Source: B25-G16 sp964549945
Lineage (GTDB): Bacteria; Desulfobacterota; DSM-4660; Desulfatiglandales; B25-G16
DNA: 10,289 bases
Assembly: GCA_964549945.1 (NCBI GenBank)
Contig: CAZJXD010000136.1
Span: forward strand, 1-10,289
Direction: 5' to 3'
Shown here: positions 1 to 6,840 of the stretch, in pieces
How positions within the stretch are numbered: the first letter of the stretch is position 1
How the letters are laid out: every line of letters starts with the position of its first letter
The notes under the pieces: generated by a model
What the model was told of the DNA's origin: nothing
The model's input: only the letters and a program-made list of their open reading frames with translations
Databases searched by the model: none
Position numbers and translations under genes: made by a program

Positions 1-195
1 AAACAATAGACTAAAGCTGTTTCTTACCTGCCGCGTAGCGGCTTACTTGAACAAAAGGCTCAAGCTGACTGTAGGGGCTATGTCGTGAATCGAATGTCCA
101 GAGCTTTCTCGTTAGTTATGATTAAATTCAAACGTCAGGTGCGCTTAATCCCTGCGGAAGCTTAGCCTTAGTGTTAGCCATCACGAGGAAGGCCT
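1..195. other. Non-coding leader before the GyrI-like gene
   Basis: No convincing gene is seen. A small GC hairpin (GCCGC-GTA-GCGGC, 30-42) is present. A TATGAT hexamer (117-122) could be a -10 element, but the bases 17 nt upstream (ATGTCC) match the -35 consensus poorly, so I do not call a promoter. The last bases carry the ribosome binding site GAGGAAGG that serves the ATG at 196. Confidence 0.5.
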
Positions 196-804
196 ATGAA
201 AAAAATCGATCTCAAGAAGGAGTTGAAGCATCTGTACCAGCCATCAGCGAAAGAGGTTGTTCGGGTTGATGTGCCAACCATGAGGTACCTGATGGTAGAT
301 GGTGAAGGGGACCCGAACACGTCTCAGGCATTCTCCGATGCAGTTGAGGCCTTGTTTGCTGTTTCCTATGCCGTCAAGTTTACGGTCAAGAAGGGTCCTC
401 TGGCGATTGATTACGGAGTCATGCCTTTGGAAGGGTTATGGTGGGCAGAGGATATGTCCACGTTCTCGATCGAAGATAAGTCCAAGTGGAAGTGGACCCT
501 GATGATCATGCAGCCGGACTTCGTGACGAAAGAAATGGTAGAGAGCGCCATTTCGGAGGTGAGCAAGAAGAAAAACCCCGCTGCCATCTCGAGGGTGCGC
601 TTTGAGGCCTTGTCAGAGGGGAACTGCGCGCAAATTCTTCATGTAGGCCCATTCTCAGAAGAAGGACCTGCCGTTGAGAAAGTGCATCAGTTTATTGATT
701 CCAGGGGCACGCGCATTGGAAAGCATCACGAAATCTACTTAAGCGATATCAGGAAGGCCGATCCAGCAAAATGGAAAACCGTCATCAGGCAGCCGATGCA
801 ATGA
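196..804 (+). CDS. GyrI-like small-molecule-binding domain protein
   Basis: A 202-residue cytosolic protein of the stand-alone GyrI-like family (COG4832 type). Recognisable family blocks in order are the N-terminal LKHLYQPSAKEVVRVDVP (10-27), the MVDGEGDPN motif (33-41), PLEGLWWAED (77-86), the WKWTLMIMQPDFVTKE block (98-113), HVGPFSEEGP (149-158) and the C-terminal GKHHEIYLSD (175-184). It is full length for this family and has no DNA-binding domain, unlike transcription regulators that carry a GyrI module at their C-terminus. The start is ATG preceded by GAGGAAGG. Some family members (for example Listeria Lin2189) are reported to hydrolyse cyclopropanoid genotoxins; whether this one does is inference, although the paired Trp residues and the HHEIYL glutamate are retained. 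It stands alone, with 248 bp before the next gene on the same strand. The family assignment is sure and the substrate is unknown. Confidence 0.9.
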   Translation: MKKIDLKKELKHLYQPSAKEVVRVDVPTMRYLMVDGEGDPNTSQAFSDAVEALFAVSYAVKFTVKKGPLAIDYGVMPLEGLWWAEDMSTFSIEDKSKWKWTLMIMQPDFVTKEMVESAISEVSKKKNPAAISRVRFEALSEGNCAQILHVGPFSEEGPAVEKVHQFIDSRGTRIGKHHEIYLSDIRKADPAKWKTVIRQPMQ

Positions 805-957
805 TGGACAATCGGGTAAGTTATTGCTTTTGTGCAAATGGGGTCGGGCCAAGCTAACTATTCAAACTCGGCTGAGGTGCGACGTAAACTTATCAACTTT
901 TTCAACCTCAAGTGCAGGATTTAATCGTGGAAAAACCCCTCAAATTTATCCTATCTC

Positions 958-994
958 GCTCCCTGCAAAGTGTTCGTCCCGCTTTGCCGGGAGC
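958..994 (+). repeat. Stem-loop upstream of the rhodanese gene
   Basis: The arms GCTCCCTGCAAAG (958-970) and CTTTGCCGGGAGC (982-994) pair over 13 positions with one mismatch, around an 11-nt loop. There is no T-run on either side, so a classical intrinsic terminator is unlikely. It sits 58 bp before the rhodanese start and could be a 5'-UTR structure, an mRNA-stabilising or processing site for the upstream gene, or a dispersed palindromic repeat. A second purine-rich, SD-like tract (AAAGGAGAT) follows at about 1008-1016 but has no start codon close by. Confidence 0.65.
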
Positions 995-1052
995 CTTCAA
1001 AAAGAGAAAGGAGATAACCGGCTCCAATTATTAACAAAAAGGGAGGGGTAAA

Positions 1053-2054
1053 ATGAAAAAGAGATTACAAATTCTTTTGCCTGTGTTTATCCTTTTTTTA
1101 TCATCCTTATTTGTTGGCCATGCTTTTGCTTATCATGCTCCGCCATGGGCCCGAACCATTGATCCTGTCGTTTCCACCGACTGGTTGGCGGATAATATTG
1201 TCGATCCCAACCTTGTCATTATCGATATCAGAGATCCGGTTTCCTATACAGCAGGTCATATTCCCGGCGCAATAAATGAACCTTTTGTGGTTCCCTTTTC
1301 AGCATGGATAACCATGAGGGATGGCCTTCTTCTTGAAGTGCCGGAAGTATCTGAACTTTTTGAAACTATTGGCTCTCTTGGCATAACAGATGATTCAAAG
1401 GTCGTGATTGTGACCCAATCTAATCCGGAAGAACCCCCACATTACGGTCTCGCCAATGCCACAAGAGTGGCCGTTACCCTCATATATGCAGGGGTAAAGA
1501 ACGTGGCCATTCTCGACGGGGGATACCCCAAGTGGGTTGGAGAGGGAAAGGAAAGAACGACGGATATACCTGATGTGGAATCTGTAATATACGAGGGTCC
1601 AGTAAATGCGGCAATGTTTGTCTCCACAGAATATGTGAATGAGCACCTCAAGAAAGCCGTTATTCTCGATGCCAGAGACGCTGATGTCTACTTTGGTATA
1701 GCGATTGAGCCTTTCGCATTGAAGCATGGGCACATACCGAATGCCAGATGTTTGCCCGCCCCGTGGATCTGGGAGCTGAATCCGGAAGGGACTTATTACA
1801 CTTACAGGGATGAAGAAATTCTCGGCGAAATGGCCTCGGGCGTTATCGGAGAATATATTTATCATCATTTCGGCAAACATAAGGGACAGAGGGCCAAAGA
1901 AATTATCGTCTACTGCGGTGTGGGCGGATATGGCAGCTCCTGGTGGTTTGTGCTGACACAGATGCTGGGATATAAAAATGTAAAGTTCTATGACGGCTCA
2001 GCCCAGGCATGGGTAGGAGAAGATTACGATATGGTTCCCTATCAATGGGATTAA
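1053..2054 (+). CDS. Exported tandem-domain rhodanese (sulfurtransferase)
   Basis: A 333-residue protein with two rhodanese-like domains, as in 3-mercaptopyruvate/thiosulfate sulfurtransferases. Residues 1-26 are a signal peptide (KKR, hydrophobic core, HAFA cleavage site), so the mature enzyme should be periplasmic. Domain 1 (about 38-165) keeps the fold landmarks VIIDIRDPVSYTAGHIPGA and ILDGGYPKW, but its active-site loop position reads VIVTQSNPEEPP with no cysteine. Domain 2 (about 185-325) has VILDARDADVYFG, GHIPNA and an active loop VYCGVGGYGS with Cys288. This is the usual division in the family, with a structural N-domain and a catalytic C-domain. The start is ATG with the strong SD GGGAGGGG 4 nt upstream. 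It appears to be monocistronic: 248 bp separate it from the gene before, and a terminator-like hairpin follows about 80 bp downstream. The sulfur donor and acceptor cannot be read from sequence. Confidence 0.93.
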   Translation: MKKRLQILLPVFILFLSSLFVGHAFAYHAPPWARTIDPVVSTDWLADNIVDPNLVIIDIRDPVSYTAGHIPGAINEPFVVPFSAWITMRDGLLLEVPEVSELFETIGSLGITDDSKVVIVTQSNPEEPPHYGLANATRVAVTLIYAGVKNVAILDGGYPKWVGEGKERTTDIPDVESVIYEGPVNAAMFVSTEYVNEHLKKAVILDARDADVYFGIAIEPFALKHGHIPNARCLPAPWIWELNPEGTYYTYRDEEILGEMASGVIGEYIYHHFGKHKGQRAKEIIVYCGVGGYGSSWWFVLTQMLGYKNVKFYDGSAQAWVGEDYDMVPYQWD

Positions 2055-2132
2055 AATGAAGAGTGGTGTCTGAACTCTTGACATAATGAAGGCTGCGGCT
2101 GAGATTCTCTCTGGTATTCCGGATGATCAAAA

Positions 2133-2164
2133 GGCGGTTGAAGGGCATATCCCCTTCAACCGCC
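2133..2164. terminator. Hairpin, probable bidirectional terminator
   Basis: A perfect 13-bp inverted repeat, GGCGGTTGAAGGG (2133-2145) and CCCTTCAACCGCC (2152-2164), around a 6-nt loop. On the + strand it is followed by CTGTTTCT, a weak T-rich tail. On the - strand the stem is followed by TTTT. Its location about 80 bp after the rhodanese stop fits termination of that transcript. The tails are short, so some Rho involvement or an RNA-stabilising role is possible. Confidence 0.65.
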
Positions 2165-2235
2165 CTGTTTCTCCATGTAGTGAAAAGAGTATCGGGCCTC
2201 AACAGGCTGTTGCCAAAACACATTTTTGAGTTTTG

Positions 2236-2264
2236 TTGATAAATCTTGCCTAGATAATCATTAT
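2236..2264 (+). promoter_or_regulatory. Candidate sigma70 promoter for the amidohydrolase
   Basis: TTGATA (2236-2241, 5 of 6 to consensus) is spaced 17 bp from CATTAT (2259-2264, 4 of 6). The -10 lies within the perfect palindrome ATAAT-C-ATTAT (2254-2264), which could be an operator or chance in AT-rich DNA. It would give a leader of roughly 140 nt before the gene at 2412. Confidence 0.3.
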
Positions 2265-2306
2265 ACGTTATTTACCTTATTGAAGCACCATTTACTGTAA
2301 AAGATA

Positions 2307-2361
2307 GGCAGGACTGAAATTCGGGTTTGAGCAACAGCGAGTTAAGACCCTGAATCCTGCC
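2307..2361 (+). repeat. Imperfect stem-loop in the amidohydrolase leader
   Basis: GGCAGGA (2307-2313) pairs perfectly with TCCTGCC (2355-2361). Inward, TTCGGG (2320-2325) pairs with CCCTGAA (2348-2354) with one bulged base, leaving a 6-nt bulge (2314-2319) on the left arm and an apical loop of about 22 nt. It resembles no riboswitch class that I recognise. It may be a leader structure affecting expression, or a decayed repeat. Confidence 0.35.
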
Positions 2362-2398
2362 CAGCGGAATTGTACTAATGTGCCAGAACCTTAAGAAC

Positions 2399-2406
2399 GG
2401 AGGTGA
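2399..2406 (+). promoter_or_regulatory. Ribosome binding site that fixes the amidohydrolase start
   Basis: GGAGGTGA is a near-perfect Shine-Dalgarno sequence 5 nt before the ATG at 2412. An in-frame GTG at 2403 lies inside this motif and therefore cannot be the start, so the protein begins MIIDAYNH. Confidence 0.85.
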
Positions 2407-2411
2407 GCCAA

Positions 2412-3437
2412 ATGATTATTGATGCCTATAATCACATTCTTCCCAAGAAATATCAGGAGACCCTGGATAAAAAAGTCACCGGCCGCGATCAGGGCCTGCC
2501 GTCGTCCAATTGGGCCAAAACCGTTACCACGTTGATGGACCTGGAGGCCAGGTTTCGAATCATGGACGCCTTTGACGGCTACATTCAGGTGATATCCATC
2601 GCTGCTCCACCGGTCTACTCCATCGCGCCTCCCCCTGTTGCTATTGAACTGGCCCGGATCGCCAATGATGAACTGGCCCTGTTGGTGCAAAAATATCCGG
2701 AACGCTTTGCGGCCGGTATCGCCACCCTGCCCATGAACGATCCCGATGCTGCCGTGGCTGAGGCTGAACGAGCCATTAGAGATCTCAGGCTCCGTGGAGT
2801 AGAGATATTTACGGACATTGGCGGCAAGCCCCTGGATTCGCCTGAGTTTATGCCCCTCTACGAGAAAATGGCGGGGTTCGGCCGCCCCATTTTTATCCAC
2901 CCGCGGGGGCTTATGAGCACGCCTGACTATGAAGGCGAAGAATTCTCCAAGTATCGGCTTTGGACAAAACTGGGCTGGCCCTATGCCACTGCCAAGGCAG
3001 TGTGCCGCCTGGTCTACAGCGGCGTTATGGAGCGGTTTCCGGACTTGAAGGTGGTGACCCATCACTGCGGAGGGCTCATCCCTTATCTGGTCGGACGACT
3101 GGACTGGGCCGACGATACCAATGAAATGCTTTTTGGTCAGCGAGATATCTTTCTAAAGGAGCACGCGCTGGTCTACTTCCGCCGAATCTTCTATGACACA
3201 GCCGTGAGTGGAAATGTGGGTGCGCTTCAGTGCGCCAGATATGCTATCGGCCTGGACCAGATGCTTTTTGGCACGGACGTGCCCTTTGGCAATCAGCTGG
3301 GCCGGCGCCTCATCCGGCAGGCAATTGAGGCGGTGGAAGGCATGGGGCTGAGCGAGGAAGAGAAGCGGAAGATCTATCAAGACAACGCCATCAAGCTGCT
3401 GCGTTTGCCCATGGGTTACCCCCTGAAAGCAAGGTAA
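2412..3437 (+). CDS. Amidohydrolase family 2 (ACMSD-like) protein, variant metal site
   Basis: A 341-residue TIM-barrel protein of the amidohydrolase-2 family, which includes aminocarboxymuconate-semialdehyde decarboxylase (ACMSD) and gamma-resorcylate decarboxylase. The first strand reads DAYNHILP (4-11): family members usually have HxH, so Tyr6 stands where the first metal-ligand His is expected and His8 remains. Other family landmarks are present: IFIHPRG (His163), VTHHCGG (His217/His218, catalytic His region) and LFGTDVPFG (Asp289, the metal-ligand Asp). The C-terminal helix EEEKRKIYQDNAIKLL, typical of the family, is intact, so the protein is full length. It has no signal peptide and should be cytosolic. 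Its 3' end overlaps by 22 bp the 3' end of the oppositely oriented TRAP permease gene, whose system may supply a carboxylate substrate (inference). Decarboxylase and hydrolase activities cannot be separated from sequence. Confidence 0.88.
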   Translation: MIIDAYNHILPKKYQETLDKKVTGRDQGLPSSNWAKTVTTLMDLEARFRIMDAFDGYIQVISIAAPPVYSIAPPPVAIELARIANDELALLVQKYPERFAAGIATLPMNDPDAAVAEAERAIRDLRLRGVEIFTDIGGKPLDSPEFMPLYEKMAGFGRPIFIHPRGLMSTPDYEGEEFSKYRLWTKLGWPYATAKAVCRLVYSGVMERFPDLKVVTHHCGGLIPYLVGRLDWADDTNEMLFGQRDIFLKEHALVYFRRIFYDTAVSGNVGALQCARYAIGLDQMLFGTDVPFGNQLGRRLIRQAIEAVEGMGLSEEEKRKIYQDNAIKLLRLPMGYPLKAR

Positions 3438-5299
3438 GGCCTTCTCTTCTTCACGATCTGAGTAAGGAAGCCTACAGCAATCAACCCAGCGCCTCCGGCG
3501 ACCCAGGAAATATTCTTAGTATAAAGATACGTCATTAAGAGAATAGACCCAGCCAGCACGAGAACCCTCTCTGCTGCGTTAAGCCTCGTGAGCAAATAAC
3601 CAACAAGACCTGCCTGGAGGCCGATGAACACGAGGATGCAGACCAATAATTCAGCAACAGAGGCCAATGGGTTAGAGTAATCCCCCAGAAATGCCGGGGA
3701 CCAGATGATCATAAAAGGTAAAACAAACCCAGCTATCCCCACCTTGGCTGATTCAATGCCGGTTCTCATATAAGACGCACCTGCCAGCTGTGCTCCGAAA
3801 AGGGCCGCGATGGCGACAGGGGGCGTCAAATAAGAAAAATTGGCGAAGTAAAAGGCAAAGAGGTGGGCTGGTAATAGTTTTACGCCCAGTTTAATCAGAA
3901 GCGGGGCGAGCACGATCGCAACCACAAGGTAAGAAGCTGAAGCCGGTAATCCGATGCCGAGGATAATTGCCACCACCGCGGTCATTAGTAATAACAGCAG
4001 CAAATTTTGACCGCAGAGATTCCCCACGGCAACGGGGAGCTTTATACCCAAACCTGTTCCTGTGATAGTAGCTACTATTATCCCCAAGGTTGCGCAGGTC
4101 ACAGCGATACTGCTTCCCAGCGAAGCCCCACGGACGAATCCATTCATTAGCTCCCTCAATGAGGGCCGTGTCGCTTTCCGCAAGAGGCTGAGGAAGATAA
4201 TAGTGATACAGGCCCAGAAACTAACATAAAGGGCTGTTTTGCCTATCACGAACAGTGCAATGATAGTCAGGAGTGAGCCAAGAAATAGGGGTGATCTGAA
4301 AATCAACTCTCGATAATCTACCTCCTCAGCCCTGGGAACGATATTCATTTTTGCCGCTTGAAATTGCACATAGAGGGCACATGAAAGAACATAGAACAGC
4401 GCCGGCACCGCAGCCACCGCAATGATCTTTGAATAAGATACTCCCGTTATTGCCGTTATGAGGAACGCAGCCACCCCCATCACCGGAGGAATAATAGGGC
4501 CTCCTGTGGATGCGGCTGCCTCAATAGCCCCGGCCTGATGTGGCTTATATCCAACCTGCTTCATCGCTGGTATGGTGTATGAGCCGGTGATGGTTACATT
4601 GGCGCCCGCCTGGCCGGTAACGGAGCCCATGAGGCCACTGGTTAGCACGGCAGCAAGGGCCGGGCCAGCCTTAAATCGGCGGGCTATGAGTTTACCTAAC
4701 TGATTGAAAAACTCCGTGGCCCCACAGACCTCCACCAGGGCAGCAAAGAGCATGAAAAGAAACATGAAGATGGCCGATACCCTTAAAATAGGGCCGAATA
4801 TCCCTGTTTCGGAAAAGCCTACGGACAGCCTTTCAACGATAACCTCCCAGTTCATGGGCAAGGTTTTGAGTGAGCCGGGAAGATAACTGCCTAGGAATGT
4901 ATAGGCGATGCAAAGGAGGGCCAATGCCGGCAGCACGAGCCCGAACCTTTGCCTGGTTGCCTCGAGCGAAAGGACAATGAGGATTATGCCAGCGGCCAAA
5001 TCGAGATTGGTAGCCTGGTACATCCCGTAGAGCTCCAGTCTCTCATAGGATAGGCTCAGGTAAATGAAACAACCCGCACTGAGCAAAACGGCCACCAACT
5101 TCAGGGGCCAGTACTTGTGACTATGCTGTAGGGACATTAAGAACACGAGAACAAGCGCGAAGCCGAGGTGAAAAACCTGATGCCCAGTCACCCCCTGCAA
5201 ATAGGTCTGGGAGTAGACAAGGTGATATATCACCATTGCCACTCCCACTGCTGTTACCGCTATATTCAGGCTCTGCTTGAATAACTTGCTCTCTGACAC
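3416..5299 (-). CDS. TRAP transporter fused permease, TAXI type (4TM/12TM)
   Basis: A 627-residue, very hydrophobic inner-membrane protein. The N-terminal third (about 10-145) has several membrane spans corresponding to the small DctQ-like part. The rest is the DctM-like large subunit with family signatures GSVTGQAGANVTITGSYTIP (225-244), AIEAAASTGGPIIPPVMG (258-275) and the second-repeat motif GIGLPASASYLVV (448-460) followed by YLTPPVA (490-496). Fused small and large subunits are the rule for TAXI-type TRAP systems, which use ion gradients, commonly Na+, to import organic acids. The start is GTG at 5299; an in-frame TAG at 5311-5309 excludes an earlier start. It lies 40 bp after the binding-protein gene, in the same operon. 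Its stop lies inside the convergent amidohydrolase gene, and no separate terminator is visible. Confidence 0.93.
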   Translation of the reverse strand: MSESKLFKQSLNIAVTAVGVAMVIYHLVYSQTYLQGVTGHQVFHLGFALVLVFLMSLQHSHKYWPLKLVAVLLSAGCFIYLSLSYERLELYGMYQATNLDLAAGIILIVLSLEATRQRFGLVLPALALLCIAYTFLGSYLPGSLKTLPMNWEVIVERLSVGFSETGIFGPILRVSAIFMFLFMLFAALVEVCGATEFFNQLGKLIARRFKAGPALAAVLTSGLMGSVTGQAGANVTITGSYTIPAMKQVGYKPHQAGAIEAAASTGGPIIPPVMGVAAFLITAITGVSYSKIIAVAAVPALFYVLSCALYVQFQAAKMNIVPRAEEVDYRELIFRSPLFLGSLLTIIALFVIGKTALYVSFWACITIIFLSLLRKATRPSLRELMNGFVRGASLGSSIAVTCATLGIIVATITGTGLGIKLPVAVGNLCGQNLLLLLLMTAVVAIILGIGLPASASYLVVAIVLAPLLIKLGVKLLPAHLFAFYFANFSYLTPPVAIAALFGAQLAGASYMRTGIESAKVGIAGFVLPFMIIWSPAFLGDYSNPLASVAELLVCILVFIGLQAGLVGYLLTRLNAAERVLVLAGSILLMTYLYTKNISWVAGGAGLIAVGFLTQIVKKRRPYLAFRG

Positions 5300-5308
5300 G
5301 CTAAAGGC

Positions 5309-5334
5309 CTATCCTCTCAGCAGGCTATCCTCTC
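5309..5334 (-). repeat. Duplicated SD-like direct repeat at the TRAP gene junction
   Basis: GAGAGGATAG occurs twice on the coding strand (5334-5325 and 5318-5309), with a 16-nt period, filling most of the 40-bp gap between the binding-protein stop and the permease GTG. The proximal copy's GAGAGGA ends 12 nt before the GTG, longer than ideal. Each copy looks like a Shine-Dalgarno sequence. Confidence 0.6.
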
Positions 5335-5339
5335 TTCGC

Positions 5340-6383
5340 TCACTGCCCCGCCTTGAGTCCCTTCTCCCTGAAAAATCTGGCAGCTGCCCGATGGAAATCC
5401 GCCTCCGGAACCGCCACGTCTGGCAAAGTCTTTGGAGTGATACCCCTGGCGCTCGCATGATAGGTCACAAATTCCTTGGCGTGGTCGTACAGTATCGAGC
5501 AGATCTCGCTGACGACCTCATCGTCCATGCTCTCGTGAACCCACCATGAATTGCTCCACCACATCCGGTTTCCGCCAAAGGCCGCTGACTTCCCGAAAGC
5601 CAACGGTTTAGCCTTGAGTAAGTATAATGGGTAACCGCTTTTCTCCCTTGCTTTTCTGTAAGCCTCCTCTGTAATATCAATCAGATAGCACTTTTTCGTG
5701 GACAGCACCTCCTCTGTTGCCGGTATGGGTACCCAGGTCTTGTATTCTTCCTCACCCCACATAGCGGAGGATTGTAATCCGGCGTCTATCGTTCCGTCGA
5801 TAAGGGCGTTTTTAATGCCGTCAAATGACGAGTAGCTCACCCTCCCCAGATCATCAAATATGCCATATCCATACTGCAATATGAATCTGGGTATATACTC
5901 GATCGTGATGCCCTTGGGACCTAACCCTAGACTTTTACCTGCCAAATCTTCAATTGTCTTGATCTCCGGATTTGTTGTCAGGAAAAACCCGCAGTTATTG
6001 GCTATCATGGAAAGTGCCTTTAAACCCGTAAAGGGCTTCGCAAAAGGAGGATCAGCCCTTGCTGCCTGAGTTACCGCAAATGGATTAGCCACTATTATGG
6101 TGTACTTCTGGGCTGCGGGGTTTTTTTGCATGTAAAGGATATTTGCCGAGGAACCCTTTGATTCGACACAGGTTACATGAAGCCGTGTGGAGTTCTTATT
6201 CACAATCTCGGCAAGGCCAAATGAGAGCACATACGTCGTGTGCCCGAAGGGATTCGAATATATCTGTAACTCGACTGGATCGGCGGATGGATTTGACTTG
6301 GCGAACGCCGGGCTAAAGGCTAGTAAGGCAAGGACCATAATCAAACAAACGCTACCACCTAGTGCAAATGCTTTGTTTTTCAT
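5340..6383 (-). CDS. TAXI family TRAP transporter solute-binding protein
   Basis: A 347-residue exported protein. Residues 1-28 form a signal peptide (KNK, hydrophobic stretch, SPAFA cleavage site), placing it in the periplasm, where it would deliver a ligand to the fused permease. The type-2 periplasmic fold is suggested by IEDLAGKSLGLGPKG (144-158), typical of TAXI proteins, and by SSFDGIKNALIDGTIDAGL (185-203), where family members have a similar block defining the second lobe. The Trp-rich stretch MWWSNSWWVHE (274-284) is unusual and may contribute to ligand contact (inference). The start is ATG at 6383 with the SD GAGGAGG (6396-6390) 6 nt upstream. It is first in a two-gene operon with the permease. 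The ligand is unknown; characterised or proposed TAXI ligands are mostly amino acids and dicarboxylates, while the next gene suggests a carboxylate destined for an ACMSD-like enzyme. Confidence 0.9.
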   Translation of the reverse strand: MKNKAFALGGSVCLIMVLALLAFSPAFAKSNPSADPVELQIYSNPFGHTTYVLSFGLAEIVNKNSTRLHVTCVESKGSSANILYMQKNPAAQKYTIIVANPFAVTQAARADPPFAKPFTGLKALSMIANNCGFFLTTNPEIKTIEDLAGKSLGLGPKGITIEYIPRFILQYGYGIFDDLGRVSYSSFDGIKNALIDGTIDAGLQSSAMWGEEEYKTWVPIPATEEVLSTKKCYLIDITEEAYRKAREKSGYPLYLLKAKPLAFGKSAAFGGNRMWWSNSWWVHESMDDEVVSEICSILYDHAKEFVTYHASARGITPKTLPDVAVPEADFHRAAARFFREKGLKAGQ

Positions 6384-6446
6384 TGAAAACCTCCTCTTAA
6401 ATCGCTGTGTTTCGTTGAAAAAAAGCCCCCACTAGATTTTGATCAT

Positions 6447-6475
6447 CTTATATTTCATTCTCCCTCATCTATCAC
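6447..6475 (-). promoter_or_regulatory. Candidate sigma70 promoter for the TRAP operon
   Basis: On the - strand, GTGATA (6475-6470, 4 of 6) is spaced 17 bp from TATAAG (6452-6447, 5 of 6). It would start transcription about 55-60 nt before the binding-protein ATG. Downstream, the leader contains a GGGGGCTTTTTTTC tract (near 6420-6430) without a matching stem, so no attenuator is claimed. Confidence 0.4.
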
Positions 6476-6840
6476 CCCCTTTATCCAAAGGTTAATTTGA
6501 CTCATTAAAGATCCTTCCCGGGCTGGCTAATTCCACTTAGTTCCTTGATTCAATAATTCGTAGCAATGCACTCTCTGTAACTCCTGAGGAGAATGTCCCC
6601 GGTAATACGCAACTAATAAAGGGCTTGCTCTTGATCCTTGAAGAATTTCGGCTAATCAGGTCTTTAAACGTGCTATTTCACTATTAAATGAAAACATGTG
6701 GAAAGTCCATAAAATTACCCCTTGAACACAATGATATCCTTTGATCTTGCGCGGTCTCATCATATGAAGGCATGTAAGGATAAAGTGAGGATAAAGATTC
6801 ATTTTCCATAAAAGAGGATTATCGATAAAGCGATGCCCCG

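Larger units (their letters stand above)
2055..2411. other. Intergenic region with hairpins and a promoter candidate
   Basis: This 357-bp stretch holds no credible gene. It contains the terminator-like hairpin at 2133-2164, a short inverted repeat CAACA-GGC-TGTTG (2200-2212), a CAAAAC/GTTTTG pair (2214-2219 with 2230-2235), the palindrome ATAAT-C-ATTAT (2254-2264) within a possible promoter, an imperfect stem-loop (2307-2361), and finally the ribosome binding site of the amidohydrolase. Confidence 0.6.

Noticed and set aside
824..1051. 75-codon + strand reading frame between the GyrI-like and rhodanese genes
   Set aside because: No ribosome binding site, no recognisable family, and its span includes the 958-994 stem-loop; the product looks random.
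2391..3065. 224-codon - strand reading frame opposite the amidohydrolase
   Set aside because: Antisense shadow of a clear amidohydrolase; no supporting motif or ribosome binding site.
6420..6432. GGGGGC followed by seven T on the - strand, resembling the end of an attenuator
   Set aside because: No matching GC-rich arm precedes it within a plausible distance, so no stem can form.
6581..6591. Palindrome CTCCTGAGGAG
   Set aside because: Short and isolated, with no promoter or second copy nearby; could be chance.
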